From: JAGOEX01 sp964630905 | GTDB taxonomy: Bacteria; UBP6; UBA1177 | Direction: 5' to 3' | Assembly (NCBI GenBank): GCA_964630905.1 | Contig: CAZVWR010000008.1 | Coordinates: 26,039-90,038, forward strand | DNA length: 64,000 nt | Position numbers and translations under genes: made by a program | The notes under the pieces: model-generated | Database searches by the model: none | What the model was told of the DNA's origin: nothing | The model's input: only the letters and a program-made list of their open reading frames with translations | Shown: in pieces, positions 16,305 to 25,346 of the stretch | How positions within the stretch are numbered: position 1 is the first letter of the stretch | Layout of the letters: the number at the start of each line of letters is the position of its first letter

Positions 16305-17533
16305 TGCCTCTTTTTGCTTACAAAATAATAGACTCAGGCGGAAAGGAAAAAAAGGGAACCATTGAATGTCCCAACAGAAATGCCGTTAAATCCAAATTCC
16401 TTTCTGAAGGATACTATATTACTGAAATTCGTGAACAGTCATCAGCTCAGAGTTTCAGTTTTGATTCACTGAAAAGTATTTTGTCTTTCGGAAGAAAAAA
16501 GGTGCCTCTGGATGAAGTTGCTTCAATGACAAGACTTCTTGCAACCCTCCAGAAAGCCAAGATCCCTCTTGTGGAGTCCATAGATGCCGTTGCCCAGCAG
16601 CAGGAAAATCAGATGCTGAAAGAGGCACTCATAATAATTAAGGGAAAAATGAACGAAGGTTACAGTTTCAGCAGAAGCGCAAGGGATTTCCCGAATATAT
16701 TTGACGACTTGTATTGTAACATGCTTGCCGCCGGAGAAGAGAGCGGCGCAACAGACAGGGTTCTCCTCCGCCTTGCCGGTTTCATGGAGTCACAGGTAGA
16801 TCTTAGAAACAAAGTTAAGAGTGCAATGACATATCCTGTAATACTGATGTTTGTTGCTATTATTGTCGTCGGAGTCCTTTTCACCGTTGTAATCCCCAAA
16901 CTGGCTAAAATGTTTGAAGATGTCAACATGTCGCTTCCTCTGCAGACTGAAATTCTTATATGGCTTTCGGGTTTTATAGGAAGCTGGTGGTGGCTGATAG
17001 CAATAATGATCACAACTGCGTTTATACTTTTCAGAAGACACATTGCAACTGAAAAAGGGGCGTTCTGGTGGAGTGGATTTCTAATTAATATGCCTCTTTT
17101 CGGCAGAGTCAACAGGATGGTTGCGGTCAGCAGATTTGCAAAGACCCTCTCGACTCTTCTTCATTCCGGTGTGCCGATACTTAATGCAATGGACATCGTC
17201 AAGAAGATCATTGACAACAAAGTTCTTGAAAAAGCTGTTGCGACTGCAAGAGAGAACATAAAGGAAGGTGAATCGATAGCAGTACCTCTTAAAAGAAGCG
17301 GAGAGTTTCCTCCGATAGTAATTCAGATGATCTCGATAGGAGAGCAGAGCGGTGATCTGGAAGAGATGCTGGACACCCTCGCAGACAGCTATGAAAAAGA
17401 GGTCAGATATACGATGGACAGACTTACTTCAATGCTTGAGCCGATAATGATAGTTGCTCTGTCAGTTGTAATAGGCTTCATTGTATTTGCGGTCGTAATG
17501 CCGATACTTAAGATAAATGATGCTGTAGGATAA
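16304..17533 (+). CDS. gspF: type II secretion inner membrane platform protein GspF
   Basis: The 409-residue protein has two T2SSF domains (about 70-195 and 275-395), each with the conserved helical core (MTRLLATLQKAKIPLVESID; FAKTLSTLLHSGVPILNAMDIV) and three membrane helices (about 172-195, 222-245 and 378-400). The motifs GEQSGDLEEML and MLEPIMIVALSVVIGFI are typical. GspF anchors the ATPase and helps assemble pseudopilins. It starts on the last base of gspE. Confidence 0.97.
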   Translation: MPLFAYKIIDSGGKEKKGTIECPNRNAVKSKFLSEGYYITEIREQSSAQSFSFDSLKSILSFGRKKVPLDEVASMTRLLATLQKAKIPLVESIDAVAQQQENQMLKEALIIIKGKMNEGYSFSRSARDFPNIFDDLYCNMLAAGEESGATDRVLLRLAGFMESQVDLRNKVKSAMTYPVILMFVAIIVVGVLFTVVIPKLAKMFEDVNMSLPLQTEILIWLSGFIGSWWWLIAIMITTAFILFRRHIATEKGAFWWSGFLINMPLFGRVNRMVAVSRFAKTLSTLLHSGVPILNAMDIVKKIIDNKVLEKAVATARENIKEGESIAVPLKRSGEFPPIVIQMISIGEQSGDLEEMLDTLADSYEKEVRYTMDRLTSMLEPIMIVALSVVIGFIVFAVVMPILKINDAVG

Positions 17534-17548
17534 TATTCGGAGGTAAAA

Positions 17549-17980
17549 ATGTTTAAGAAATTTTTTAAAGCCCTTCTTGAAGAACGGGCCGGCGTGGCAG
17601 TTAAAGGATTTTCTCTTCTTGAGATCATGGTCGTCATCACGATCATGACGATGATCATGGGAGCAGTCGGAGTCGGCGTAATGTCGTATCTTGATAAGTC
17701 AAAGATCAAACAGGCGAGAATAGATATTGCGACGATATCAAATGCCCTCGATCTTTATAAAACTGAATTTGGAAAATATCCGGACAGCGAAGACGGTCTT
17801 TCAAGACTTGTTGAAGAAAAAATACTGAAAGAGAAAAAAGCCCCCAAGGATCCGTGGGGCAACGATTTCATTTACATCTATCCCGGAAGTAACAACGAGG
17901 ACGGTTTTGATCTTTACTCTTTCGGCCCTGACGGAAAGGAAGGGGGGAACGATGACATTGTGAACTGGGATACAGAATAG
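17549..17980 (+). CDS. gspG: major pseudopilin GspG
   Basis: It has a prepilin leader of 20 residues ending in KG, then FSLLEIMVVITIMTMIMG with Glu5 of the mature protein. The C-terminal half contains the GspG signatures (YKTEFGKYPDSEDGL, APKDPWGNDFIYIYPG and the acidic calcium site FGPDGKEGGNDDI). The leader is unusually long compared with the typical 6-8 residues. No prepilin peptidase (gspO/pilD) lies in the window, so processing must rely on one elsewhere. It sits 15 bases after gspF with its own GGAGG. Confidence 0.96.
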   Translation: MFKKFFKALLEERAGVAVKGFSLLEIMVVITIMTMIMGAVGVGVMSYLDKSKIKQARIDIATISNALDLYKTEFGKYPDSEDGLSRLVEEKILKEKKAPKDPWGNDFIYIYPGSNNEDGFDLYSFGPDGKEGGNDDIVNWDTE

Positions 17981-17987
17981 AGGGTTT

Positions 17988-18803
17988 ATGAAAAAAAATT
18001 CCGGATTTTCCATGATAGAAATGCTTGCCGTTGTGGCTCTGGTCATAGTCATGGCAGGTATTTCTGTTGCAGGTGTCGGAAGAATCGGAAGGTATAAGGC
18101 GTCCACTGATCTTGGTCTATTTAATTCCTTTTTAAGGTTCAATTTCATGCGCTCTGTCAGAAACGGTGAATATATAAGGATCGTTATTGATATGGAAACA
18201 GGCTCATACTGGTCTGAAAAAAGTGAAACACCTTTTTTTCTTTCAACAGGAGAAGCGACAGAAAAGAAAAAAAAGGAAAATGATGAAATGGTAGAGAGAA
18301 TGGAAAACGGTATGGGGACAGATCCATTCAAAGAAGGCGGGTCGGCACTCGGAATGGAAAGCATAATGCAGAAAGCACGGTTGATGTCAAGCGATGATCT
18401 TGATAACGATGATTATTTCAACTATGAGAATTTCATCCCCGACAGAAGATCTCTCAAAAAGATACTGCAACCTGAGTTTGAGACTGTTTCGAGTCAGAAA
18501 AAGATTTCAGACGGACTTGTTGTGACAGGATTTTTTGCATACCATACACCTGAAATCGTTACCAGAAGTCTCATCACCGATAAGGAAATGGAAAAGAATG
18601 TTCATATATACATTTTTCCGGAAGGGCGTATAGAGCCGTTTTATTTTTCTCTGGGAGAGGAAACAGATGACGGTGAAACCAGTTATTCCTACATTACATC
18701 CGATATGTTCATGAACACAAAGATCCGCCCGGGAAGCTTTGAAGAGGATGTAAAGGATATGAAAGATCTTTTTGAAGATAAAGATGAGGAAGGGAGATCA
18801 TGA
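17988..18803 (+). CDS. gspH: minor pseudopilin GspH (enlarged)
   Basis: A short leader (MKKNSG) precedes FSMIEMLAVVALVIVMAG, a class III prepilin N-terminus with Glu5. The position between gspG and gspI and the following beta-rich region (NFMRSVRNGEYIRIVIDMETGSYW) fit GspH. At 271 residues it is clearly longer than usual GspH proteins (about 150-190). The extra length includes a Lys/Glu-rich low-complexity insert (about 80-150) and an acidic C-terminus. It probably forms part of the pseudopilus tip complex. Confidence 0.85.
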   Translation: MKKNSGFSMIEMLAVVALVIVMAGISVAGVGRIGRYKASTDLGLFNSFLRFNFMRSVRNGEYIRIVIDMETGSYWSEKSETPFFLSTGEATEKKKKENDEMVERMENGMGTDPFKEGGSALGMESIMQKARLMSSDDLDNDDYFNYENFIPDRRSLKKILQPEFETVSSQKKISDGLVVTGFFAYHTPEIVTRSLITDKEMEKNVHIYIFPEGRIEPFYFSLGEETDDGETSYSYITSDMFMNTKIRPGSFEEDVKDMKDLFEDKDEEGRS

Positions 18804-19447
18804 CAGTGTCAAAGGGTTTTTCACTCATCGAAGTTCTTGCCGCTACAACGATACTCGCAGGGGTGCTGTTTTCTCTTTCAAGAATTATATCAGGAAGTTA
18901 TATATACACTTCAAAGATAAGGAACATATATCTGGGAACAGAGCTTGCAAGACTTAAACTGCACGATATCCAGGAAAAGATAAAAGAGGACGGTCTTCCT
19001 GAAACTGAAATGGAGGAAGAAGGCGATTTTGATCAGAGAGAATATAGTGAATTCAAGTGGAAATACTCAATAAAGCGTGTTTTCATCCCGCTTCCTGATA
19101 TTTCGAGTTCAGCTGACGACGGAACCCAGACGCAGGCGGAAGAGGCGGCAGGGATGCTCTCTCTGGCAAAAGGGAACATAGAAGATTTTTTTAAGGAAAG
19201 GATAAGAAAACTTTCCCTCACTGTTTTCTGGGGACGGGGTGATCGTGATTCAGAGAAGGTTGTTTTTACAATTTTTCTTACAACTGACGGTTCAGTAAAG
19301 ACTTTCCAGCAGTACCAGGGGGGAGGTGGTGTTCCGGGTCAGAATCCTTCTCAGGGAAGAGCGAGAAAATCAGATCCAGCTTACAACAGGTTCAAAACAC
19401 CGGCAAATAACCCGCCCGCGGGTCTTCCCGGTATGGAACAGAGGTGA
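18800..19447 (+). CDS. gspI: minor pseudopilin GspI
   Basis: The leader MTVSKG is followed by FSLIEVLAATTILAGVLFSLSRI, with Glu5. At 215 residues it is longer than average; the C-terminal 50 residues are Gly/Pro/Asn-rich and probably disordered. It overlaps gspH and gspJ at either end. GspI is the nucleator of the GspI-J-K tip complex. Confidence 0.88.
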   Translation: MTVSKGFSLIEVLAATTILAGVLFSLSRIISGSYIYTSKIRNIYLGTELARLKLHDIQEKIKEDGLPETEMEEEGDFDQREYSEFKWKYSIKRVFIPLPDISSSADDGTQTQAEEAAGMLSLAKGNIEDFFKERIRKLSLTVFWGRGDRDSEKVVFTIFLTTDGSVKTFQQYQGGGGVPGQNPSQGRARKSDPAYNRFKTPANNPPAGLPGMEQR

Positions 19448-19449
19448 AA

Positions 19450-20103
19450 ATGAGCAGAAAGGGTTTTTCACTCATTGAAGTTCTTGTGGCGATGTCAATT
19501 ACAGCAATTCTTGCGTCATCGGTCTATTTTTCATTTTCAAATGTAATCGCAGGCAGATCAAAGATAAAGGAGATAACCGAAAGGGAGAGAAAAACATATT
19601 TCACGCTCGAACTTATAAGGAATGACCTTAAGAATGCATTTCTTACAAATAACAAGGGTGTTCCTGAGGAGACTCATATAACAATATTTAAAAGCGAAGA
19701 GGATGACCCTGTCAGTCATTTGACATTCACAACACTCAACCATGTTAAAATGGCGGCAGGTGTCAAACAGTGCGATCAGACTGAGATCGAATACTACGGG
19801 GAGGAAGTGGAAGGAGAGAATGTCCTTTTCAGAAGAGAAAGTCTGTGGATAGATGAATTCCCTGAAAAGGGGGGCAATGTATATCCTGTAATGAGCGGTT
19901 TTGAAAGACTTTCATTTCAGTTCTGGAAGGAATCAAGCAAAGAATGGGTAGATCAGTGGAACACAGAAAGTGCAGACAATCTTAACGCCCTTCCTCCGAA
20001 AGTTAAGATAACAATGCTTGTCAAAGAAGGTGATTCAGGTGAAGAGGATTATATTATAGAAACAGTGGTTGAAATAAAAATGCTCAGACCTTTGAGTTTT
20101 TAG
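19450..20103 (+). CDS. gspJ: minor pseudopilin GspJ
   Basis: The leader MSRKG is followed by FSLIEVLVAMSITAILASSVYFSF with Glu5. The body contains the GspJ-type segment ERKTYFTLELIRNDLKNAF and a C-terminal beta domain (KVKITMLVKEG, VVEIKMLRPL). The ATG is preferred to an upstream GTG because GAGG lies five bases before it. It is part of the pseudopilus tip, between gspI and gspK. Confidence 0.9.
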   Translation: MSRKGFSLIEVLVAMSITAILASSVYFSFSNVIAGRSKIKEITERERKTYFTLELIRNDLKNAFLTNNKGVPEETHITIFKSEEDDPVSHLTFTTLNHVKMAAGVKQCDQTEIEYYGEEVEGENVLFRRESLWIDEFPEKGGNVYPVMSGFERLSFQFWKESSKEWVDQWNTESADNLNALPPKVKITMLVKEGDSGEEDYIIETVVEIKMLRPLSF

Positions 20104-20109
20104 GTGACA

Positions 20110-21315
20110 ATGAAGAAGTTTTTTTCTAACATGTTAAAATCATTCAACAAGCCGAAAAGAGGCGTCGCCCTTCTTATCGTAATCGTTATGATATCTGTCC
20201 TTCTTCCGATAGTTACCGACATGAACTACGAAGCAAAGACAGAGTTTGACCTTGCAATTAATTATAAGAGAAAAGCTGAAGCACAGGCACTTGCCGCAAG
20301 TGCTGTTAATTTTGCAGTTGTCATTTTCGACCTTCAAAAGCAGATAGAGGGGATCCTCAAGCAGTTCAACATGGGGCAGCAGATAGAGATATGGGATATA
20401 ATTCCTTTTGACACTGCTCTTTTAAGGGGCTTTGTAACAGCAGGACCCTTTGTCGAACTTGAGGATGTGGTGACAAAAAAAGATGTTGAAAACCCGACAG
20501 GTTCAGCATTGAACGATCAGGAAGGTGATTTTTCACACACCGAAACAGGTGATCCCATATTTCAGTTTCCCGGTGATTTTAAAGTGGAATTTACAGGCGA
20601 GGATGACAAGATAAATCTTAACCATCTCGCCTACGGTACAAGATCAGCAGTTATAAAAATGCTTGAAGCGCTTATCGAACCTGAGTTTTATGATTTTATA
20701 TTTCTTGAAAACACTTCAAGGCGTGAATATGTGGACAGACTTGAACTTGTCCAGAATCTTATAGACTGGGTAGACCCAGGAGATGACAAATTTACTGACG
20801 GAGCAAAATTTCTCACAGGAGGAGATGAGCAATCCGACTATGCAGATTTTATTCCTGAATATAAGGTTAAGAATGCAAAATTTGATACAATTCAGGAAGT
20901 TATGATGGTTTACGGCGTAGATGACCTCATCTATAAGATCCTCGAACCTCACATAACAATATATTCGACAGGAAAGATCAACATAAACAAGGCCGGTCCG
21001 GAAATGATCGAAGGTATTATCAGGGCATATGCCGTTGACAAGGCGATGACAGTTTTTTACAGTGAAGATGCGATGAGAGAGCTTCTTGGCAAGATACTTG
21101 CAAAAAGGGCCCGTGACGGATTTGCCAAAGTATCCGATTTTCTTCAGGCCTGTAAGGATGAAGGGATAGATATGGAAAATGATGCGGAAAAGATGCTTGA
21201 TGTTGCAGGAAGGGTTTACAGAATAAAAGCTACAGGGATAAAAGAAGGTGTTGAAAGCTGGGTTGAAATGGTTGTTGACAGAGAAGGGAATATTTATTAC
21301 TACCGTGAAGGGTAA
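20110..21315 (+). CDS. gspK: minor pseudopilin GspK (tip subunit)
   Basis: The N-terminus has a basic 18-residue leader ending in KRG, then VALLIVIVMISVLLPIV. It lacks Glu5, as GspK characteristically does. The large helical insert and the closing helix-hairpin-helix-like segments (GKININKAGPEMIEGI, AKVSDFLQA) are typical of GspK, as is the 401-residue length. It caps the pseudopilus. ATG chosen over a GTG two codons earlier. Confidence 0.93.
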   Translation: MKKFFSNMLKSFNKPKRGVALLIVIVMISVLLPIVTDMNYEAKTEFDLAINYKRKAEAQALAASAVNFAVVIFDLQKQIEGILKQFNMGQQIEIWDIIPFDTALLRGFVTAGPFVELEDVVTKKDVENPTGSALNDQEGDFSHTETGDPIFQFPGDFKVEFTGEDDKINLNHLAYGTRSAVIKMLEALIEPEFYDFIFLENTSRREYVDRLELVQNLIDWVDPGDDKFTDGAKFLTGGDEQSDYADFIPEYKVKNAKFDTIQEVMMVYGVDDLIYKILEPHITIYSTGKININKAGPEMIEGIIRAYAVDKAMTVFYSEDAMRELLGKILAKRARDGFAKVSDFLQACKDEGIDMENDAEKMLDVAGRVYRIKATGIKEGVESWVEMVVDREGNIYYYREG

Positions 21316-21330
21316 AGTCAGAGGTGAAAT

Positions 21331-22818
21331 ATGAAATTTGCTTCTTGCAGAGTTATAGCCGGCAAGTTACTTATTAATATTTTTTTCAGGGAATATAATA
21401 AGACAGTCCTGGAGAGCAGAACAGAATCGTCTGTTGAGAATTGTGCAGAAATATTCAAAGAGGTCGACTATATCGATCTTGTTATACCGGGAAAGGAAGT
21501 TCTTTTCTTTTCAAGGAATTATCCGCCTGTTAAATCGTCATATATCAGAAAAATAATTATTCAGGATATCGAAGTTGAAACACCGTTTCGGGAAAATGAT
21601 CTTGTTATAGATATGAAAAGTTTTTCCGGAAACAGTGAAACAAGTGTTTTCTGTGCAAAAAAAGAAGCAGTAAAAAACATTATGGATCTGTTTGATACTG
21701 TAACAAAAGACAAGATCAGAAGTATTGTTCCTGAAGAGATACTTTTATTTAAGCTGCCTGAAAAGATAGACAGAGCTGTTTTCATCGGTGATGATTACTC
21801 AATGCTCGTTTTAAGGAACGGACAGATAATAATGAACGGAGGAATCAATGATCTTAAGAATGATCTGAGATCATGTTTCAACAGTGATGATCCGGATGGT
21901 GAACTCAATGCATGGCTTTCAGTTGCAGGCGACATCAGTGTCCCAGAGGGTTTAAGCGACATTGAAATGCTTATACGGAAAAGAGTTATTGCTTTCATGG
22001 AAAGGGTTTTCGGTTTTTTCGGACCTTTCACAACTTCTTCAGGTATAACTGGAGTTTTCATTAATGATAATCTTGTCTACGGGATGGGAAAGCTTATTGA
22101 GCAGATCGATCATCCGGTCTTTCCCGGAAGCAATTCAATTGTATATGAAGCACACGAATCACTTGAGATAATACCGGAGATCGTCGATAACGACAGCTCA
22201 GTTAGTTTTGCAACGGGTGAATTTGCATATAAAGGGGGATTTTCGTTCCTGAAAAAGAGGATCGTGACTGCGGTGGTTCTTTATTTTGCCGCTCTGATAA
22301 TGCTGGTTGCCGGAATGCAGATGAGAATAAGCTATCTCGATGAAAGGATCGAAAAAGGTGAGGAGCGGACAAAAACACTGATGAAAGATGTCATAGGAAA
22401 GGAAATGCCGTCATTAAGGCAGGCACTTTCCATTATGAACAAAACGATAAAAGGTGAAACCGCACTTGCAGATAAAAAAGCGGTATATCCATATAGCGCA
22501 CTTTATATCATGGAGGTGATCTTTCCTTATTTTACATTTGAGAACAGCACTATCGAAGTTTCTGAACTTGCCATCAAAGAAGAAGGCAAGATCAGGGTGA
22601 CAGGGACAAGTGACACACTTGAAGACATTAACAAATTCACCGGATTTCTTGAACAGGATTCCCTGATCGATGAGATAAACCGGGGCCAGATAAACACAAG
22701 GAATGATAAAAGCTCATTCAGCATAAGTTTCAGCTATGCCGGGCCTAAAAAAGAAGACACAAAGGGCAAAAAAGGCAAAAAAAAGGATTCTGAAAAAGAT
22801 CCCGGGGAGGAAATATGA
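21331..22818 (+). CDS. gspL: type II secretion protein GspL
   Basis: The first 300 residues form the cytoplasmic actin-like/PilM-like domain that binds GspE. One membrane helix (about 312-330, VTAVVLYFAALIMLVAGMQ) is followed by a coiled coil and a periplasmic ferredoxin-like domain (about 390-475). The C-terminus is a Lys/Asp-rich tail. The position between gspK and gspM and the architecture make the assignment secure despite low sequence conservation in this family. Confidence 0.88.
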   Translation: MKFASCRVIAGKLLINIFFREYNKTVLESRTESSVENCAEIFKEVDYIDLVIPGKEVLFFSRNYPPVKSSYIRKIIIQDIEVETPFRENDLVIDMKSFSGNSETSVFCAKKEAVKNIMDLFDTVTKDKIRSIVPEEILLFKLPEKIDRAVFIGDDYSMLVLRNGQIIMNGGINDLKNDLRSCFNSDDPDGELNAWLSVAGDISVPEGLSDIEMLIRKRVIAFMERVFGFFGPFTTSSGITGVFINDNLVYGMGKLIEQIDHPVFPGSNSIVYEAHESLEIIPEIVDNDSSVSFATGEFAYKGGFSFLKKRIVTAVVLYFAALIMLVAGMQMRISYLDERIEKGEERTKTLMKDVIGKEMPSLRQALSIMNKTIKGETALADKKAVYPYSALYIMEVIFPYFTFENSTIEVSELAIKEEGKIRVTGTSDTLEDINKFTGFLEQDSLIDEINRGQINTRNDKSSFSISFSYAGPKKEDTKGKKGKKKDSEKDPGEEI

Positions 22819-23357
22819 AAGAAAAGATAATGGAAATGCTCAATAACCTGAGCGAAAGAGAAAGAACAATCCTTACTTTTCTTATAACCTTCATGATGGT
22901 GTTTATGTTCGGAGGGATCTGGTTTCTTATGGATATGACTGTAAGCAACAGAAGAGACACTATCTCAGAGCAGGAAACGATGATACAGAAAATGGTTTCA
23001 ATGAAAACTCTTTACCAGAAAGCTCAGATCCGCAACGAAGCAATGAAGAGCAGTATAAGCTCAAGCAGTGTGAATCTTAATTCCGATATTTCAACGGTCA
23101 GAGAGAGTACAGGAATAGGCATAAGTACATTGAAAGAGCTCAAACCCCGGAAGAAAGGGGATATAAGCATAGAGAGAATAGAACTCGGATTCAGAGATGT
23201 CTCTCTTGAGCAGACAATGGCATTTCTTTACGGTATTGAGAACAGGGGAAGATATGTCTTCATTGATTCAATAACCATAAAAAAGAGATTCAGCATGCAG
23301 AATTATGATGTTTCTGTTGTCGTTGCCGCTCTCAAAAAGGAGGTGGGTGTTGAATAA
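22815..23357 (+). CDS. gspM: type II secretion protein GspM
   Basis: The short cytoplasmic segment with LSERERTILTFL is followed by one membrane helix (about 18-37), a coiled coil and a C-terminal ferredoxin-like domain (about 95-178, VSLEQTMAFLYGIENRGRYVFI). At 180 residues it is normal for GspM, which pairs with GspL. It overlaps gspL by 4 bases and gspN by 8. Confidence 0.88.
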   Translation: MKEKIMEMLNNLSERERTILTFLITFMMVFMFGGIWFLMDMTVSNRRDTISEQETMIQKMVSMKTLYQKAQIRNEAMKSSISSSSVNLNSDISTVRESTGIGISTLKELKPRKKGDISIERIELGFRDVSLEQTMAFLYGIENRGRYVFIDSITIKKRFSMQNYDVSVVVAALKKEVGVE

Positions 23358-24696
23358 CCGGTTATTTGAGAAAATAAAGGAAATTCTTACTTCGGGTCGA
23401 ACCGGATCTCTGCTTAAACAGACACTTTTCATCAATATTGCTTTTTTTGCCGGAATCTGGCTTGGGGTCAAGATCTTTTTTCCTGATGATTTTATCCTTT
23501 CGAGAATAAACAAGGTGCTTTTTGTTAAAGATATGGGCCTTACCGCAGATGATGTCGGAATATCAATCCTTGGCAACATTTCTTTTACAGACGGAACGAT
23601 TACTGAAAAAGGGGTAAAAGTTATCACCTTCCATAAACTTGAATTTTCACCATCACTTTTTGACCTTCTTAATGGGAATATATCAGGCGAGCTTTCAATA
23701 AGTGATGTTAATAATCAGGGCGGGGAAATGACGGTATCTTTTGAAACATCTGAAGAACCCTGTTATGTGATGGAAGCTGACGAACTGCCCCTTTCTCTTT
23801 TCCAGTCTTTTTTTAAAGACATCTCTTTTACAGGAACGGTTTCCGGGGATGGAGATATTTGTTTGAGCGAAGGACGGAAAATAAACGGAAAGGTTGATAT
23901 TAAAGGAACCGATGTTGTTTTCAGAGGCAAAGTGCCTACACCGATGGGAGATTTTGATGTCGGAAAGATAGATCTGGGAAGAGTGGAACTTTTTGCAACA
24001 GTTGAAGACAACAAAGCTGAAATAGAAAAATTTGTTATCAAAGGAATCCTGTTTCTGGATATAGTAGGAAAAATTGTGCTGAATGCAAAAATGACCGCAT
24101 CATCACGGATAGATCTTGATGTGAGGGGGGAAGTTCCGGACATGCAAAGAGTATCGGAAAATGCGGCACTTAATCTTCTATTGGGGCAATTGTCACCTTA
24201 TAAAGGTGAAAAGGAAAATTCCTATGCTTTCATGTTGAGAGGTTTTTTAACGAAACCGGTAATGTCAAAAGCTCCAAGAGAGAGATCTGAAAAAGGTGTA
24301 AATTCTGAAAAACCTGAAGCGGGATCAAAAAGAGGTGACAGGAAAAGAAAACCGTCTGTTGACAGAAAGAGGCCGGAGAGGGTTGTTCCTTCAGATAATC
24401 CTGAAAATGAAAAGAAAAGCCCTTTCTCAATGTCAAGATCCGGTAACGGGAATTTGAAAGAAGAACCCAGAGAAGAACCGAAAGAAGAACCGAAAGAAGA
24501 ACCCAGAGAAGAACCGAAAGAAGAACCGAAAGAGTCAGTAATTGAAGAGCCTAAACCTGTTCAGGCCGTTGAGGAAACAGTAAAAGAAGTTGAAAAACTT
24601 CCGGTTCAGGAGGAAGAGGAGGAAAAACCGTCACATGTTGAAAGAAAGAAAAAGAAAGAAGAGTCTCATGATGGAGAAATTAATGACGAAGATTAA
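23350..24696 (+). CDS. gspN: type II secretion protein GspN with repetitive acidic/proline tail
   Basis: One N-terminal membrane helix (about 21-42, TLFINIAFFAGIWLGVKIFF) is followed by a beta-rich AsmA/GspN-like domain (about 55-300; e.g. LSISDVNNQGGEM, FTGTVSGDGDICLS). The last 150 residues are low complexity, with six EEP(K/R) tetrads encoded by tandem 12-base units (24460-24531). TTG at 23350 is the likely start, since AGGAGG lies six bases upstream. The position after gspM matches GspN of deltaproteobacterial-type operons. The tail is not a standard GspN feature and may sit in the periplasm spanning the peptidoglycan. Confidence 0.75.
   Translation: MNNRLFEKIKEILTSGRTGSLLKQTLFINIAFFAGIWLGVKIFFPDDFILSRINKVLFVKDMGLTADDVGISILGNISFTDGTITEKGVKVITFHKLEFSPSLFDLLNGNISGELSISDVNNQGGEMTVSFETSEEPCYVMEADELPLSLFQSFFKDISFTGTVSGDGDICLSEGRKINGKVDIKGTDVVFRGKVPTPMGDFDVGKIDLGRVELFATVEDNKAEIEKFVIKGILFLDIVGKIVLNAKMTASSRIDLDVRGEVPDMQRVSENAALNLLLGQLSPYKGEKENSYAFMLRGFLTKPVMSKAPRERSEKGVNSEKPEAGSKRGDRKRKPSVDRKRPERVVPSDNPENEKKSPFSMSRSGNGNLKEEPREEPKEEPKEEPREEPKEEPKESVIEEPKPVQAVEETVKEVEKLPVQEEEEEKPSHVERKKKKEESHDGEINDED
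24460..24531 (+). repeat. 12-base tandem repeat inside gspN
   Basis: Six in-frame copies of a 12-base unit (GAAGAACCSARA) are arranged as two identical 36-base blocks. The period suggests recent slippage, so the tail length is likely to vary between strains. Confidence 0.85.
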
Positions 24697-24725
24697 AGAT
24701 AAGTAGATAATTAAGGAGATATCAA

Positions 24726-25247
24726 ATGAAAAAATTAATCTGGCTTGCAGTTTTGTTCTCAGTGTTCTTTTCGGTTTCCTGCAATAAAAAATATATAAAA
24801 GGGACTGAAATTGAGGAAAACGAAGATTCCAAGGCGATCTTGAAGATCTTTGCCCATTATGTAAAGGGCTTCAAGGATCAGAATCCTGATCTTTTTGTAC
24901 CATATATTTCTTCTAAATATTATGACAATAATGGAACTGATGATGCAAATGACGATGTTGACTATGACCGTGTTGTAGAGATATTGAATTCTGAACAGTT
25001 CAAATCACTTGAAAAAGTTGAAGTGGTATATATCCTGAAAGACCTGAAGATAGATAAAAAGGAAAATATAGGGAAACTGCTTTTTTATTTTGAAGTAAGA
25101 TTCAAAATGACAAGCAAACTGCCTCCTGAAGAAGGTGAAGACTCTTTCTATAAATCTGACGGTAAGACAAATCACAAAATAAGTGAACATAATCAGATGA
25201 AATTTGCCAAAGAAGACGGCAACTGGAAGATAGTGAGCGGTCTTTAA
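24726..25247 (+). CDS. small NTF2-like lipoprotein
   Basis: The lipobox FSVSC gives Cys19. The mature part of about 155 residues starts with a helix (AILKIFAHYVKGFKDQNPDLF), has alternating strands and ends in FAKEDGNWKIVSGL, the pattern of an NTF2-like cone fold. The same ending occurs in the duplicated lipoprotein at 1882. It follows gspN by 29 bases with AAGGAG before the start, so it is probably the last gene of the gsp operon. No function can be assigned. Confidence 0.7.
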   Translation: MKKLIWLAVLFSVFFSVSCNKKYIKGTEIEENEDSKAILKIFAHYVKGFKDQNPDLFVPYISSKYYDNNGTDDANDDVDYDRVVEILNSEQFKSLEKVEVVYILKDLKIDKKENIGKLLFYFEVRFKMTSKLPPEEGEDSFYKSDGKTNHKISEHNQMKFAKEDGNWKIVSGL

Positions 25248-25275
25248 AAAGCACAATTTATCTTTAACAAATCGC

Positions 25276-25304
25276 TTGACATTGATGTAATAAAAAATTA
25301 CACT
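25276..25304 (+). promoter_or_regulatory. sigma70-type promoter for the Cys-tail surface protein
   Basis: A perfect TTGACA is followed after 17 bases by TACACT. The predicted start lies about 35 bases before the ATG at 25347. It separates this gene from the gsp operon. Confidence 0.5.
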
Positions 25305-25346
25305 TTAATCTGTTTGTGTGACGGTCATTTATTCAAGAGGTTTGAA

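Noticed and set aside
24460..24531. Tandem repeats as a CRISPR array
   Set aside because: The units are in-frame 12-base codon repeats with no spacers and no cas genes nearby.
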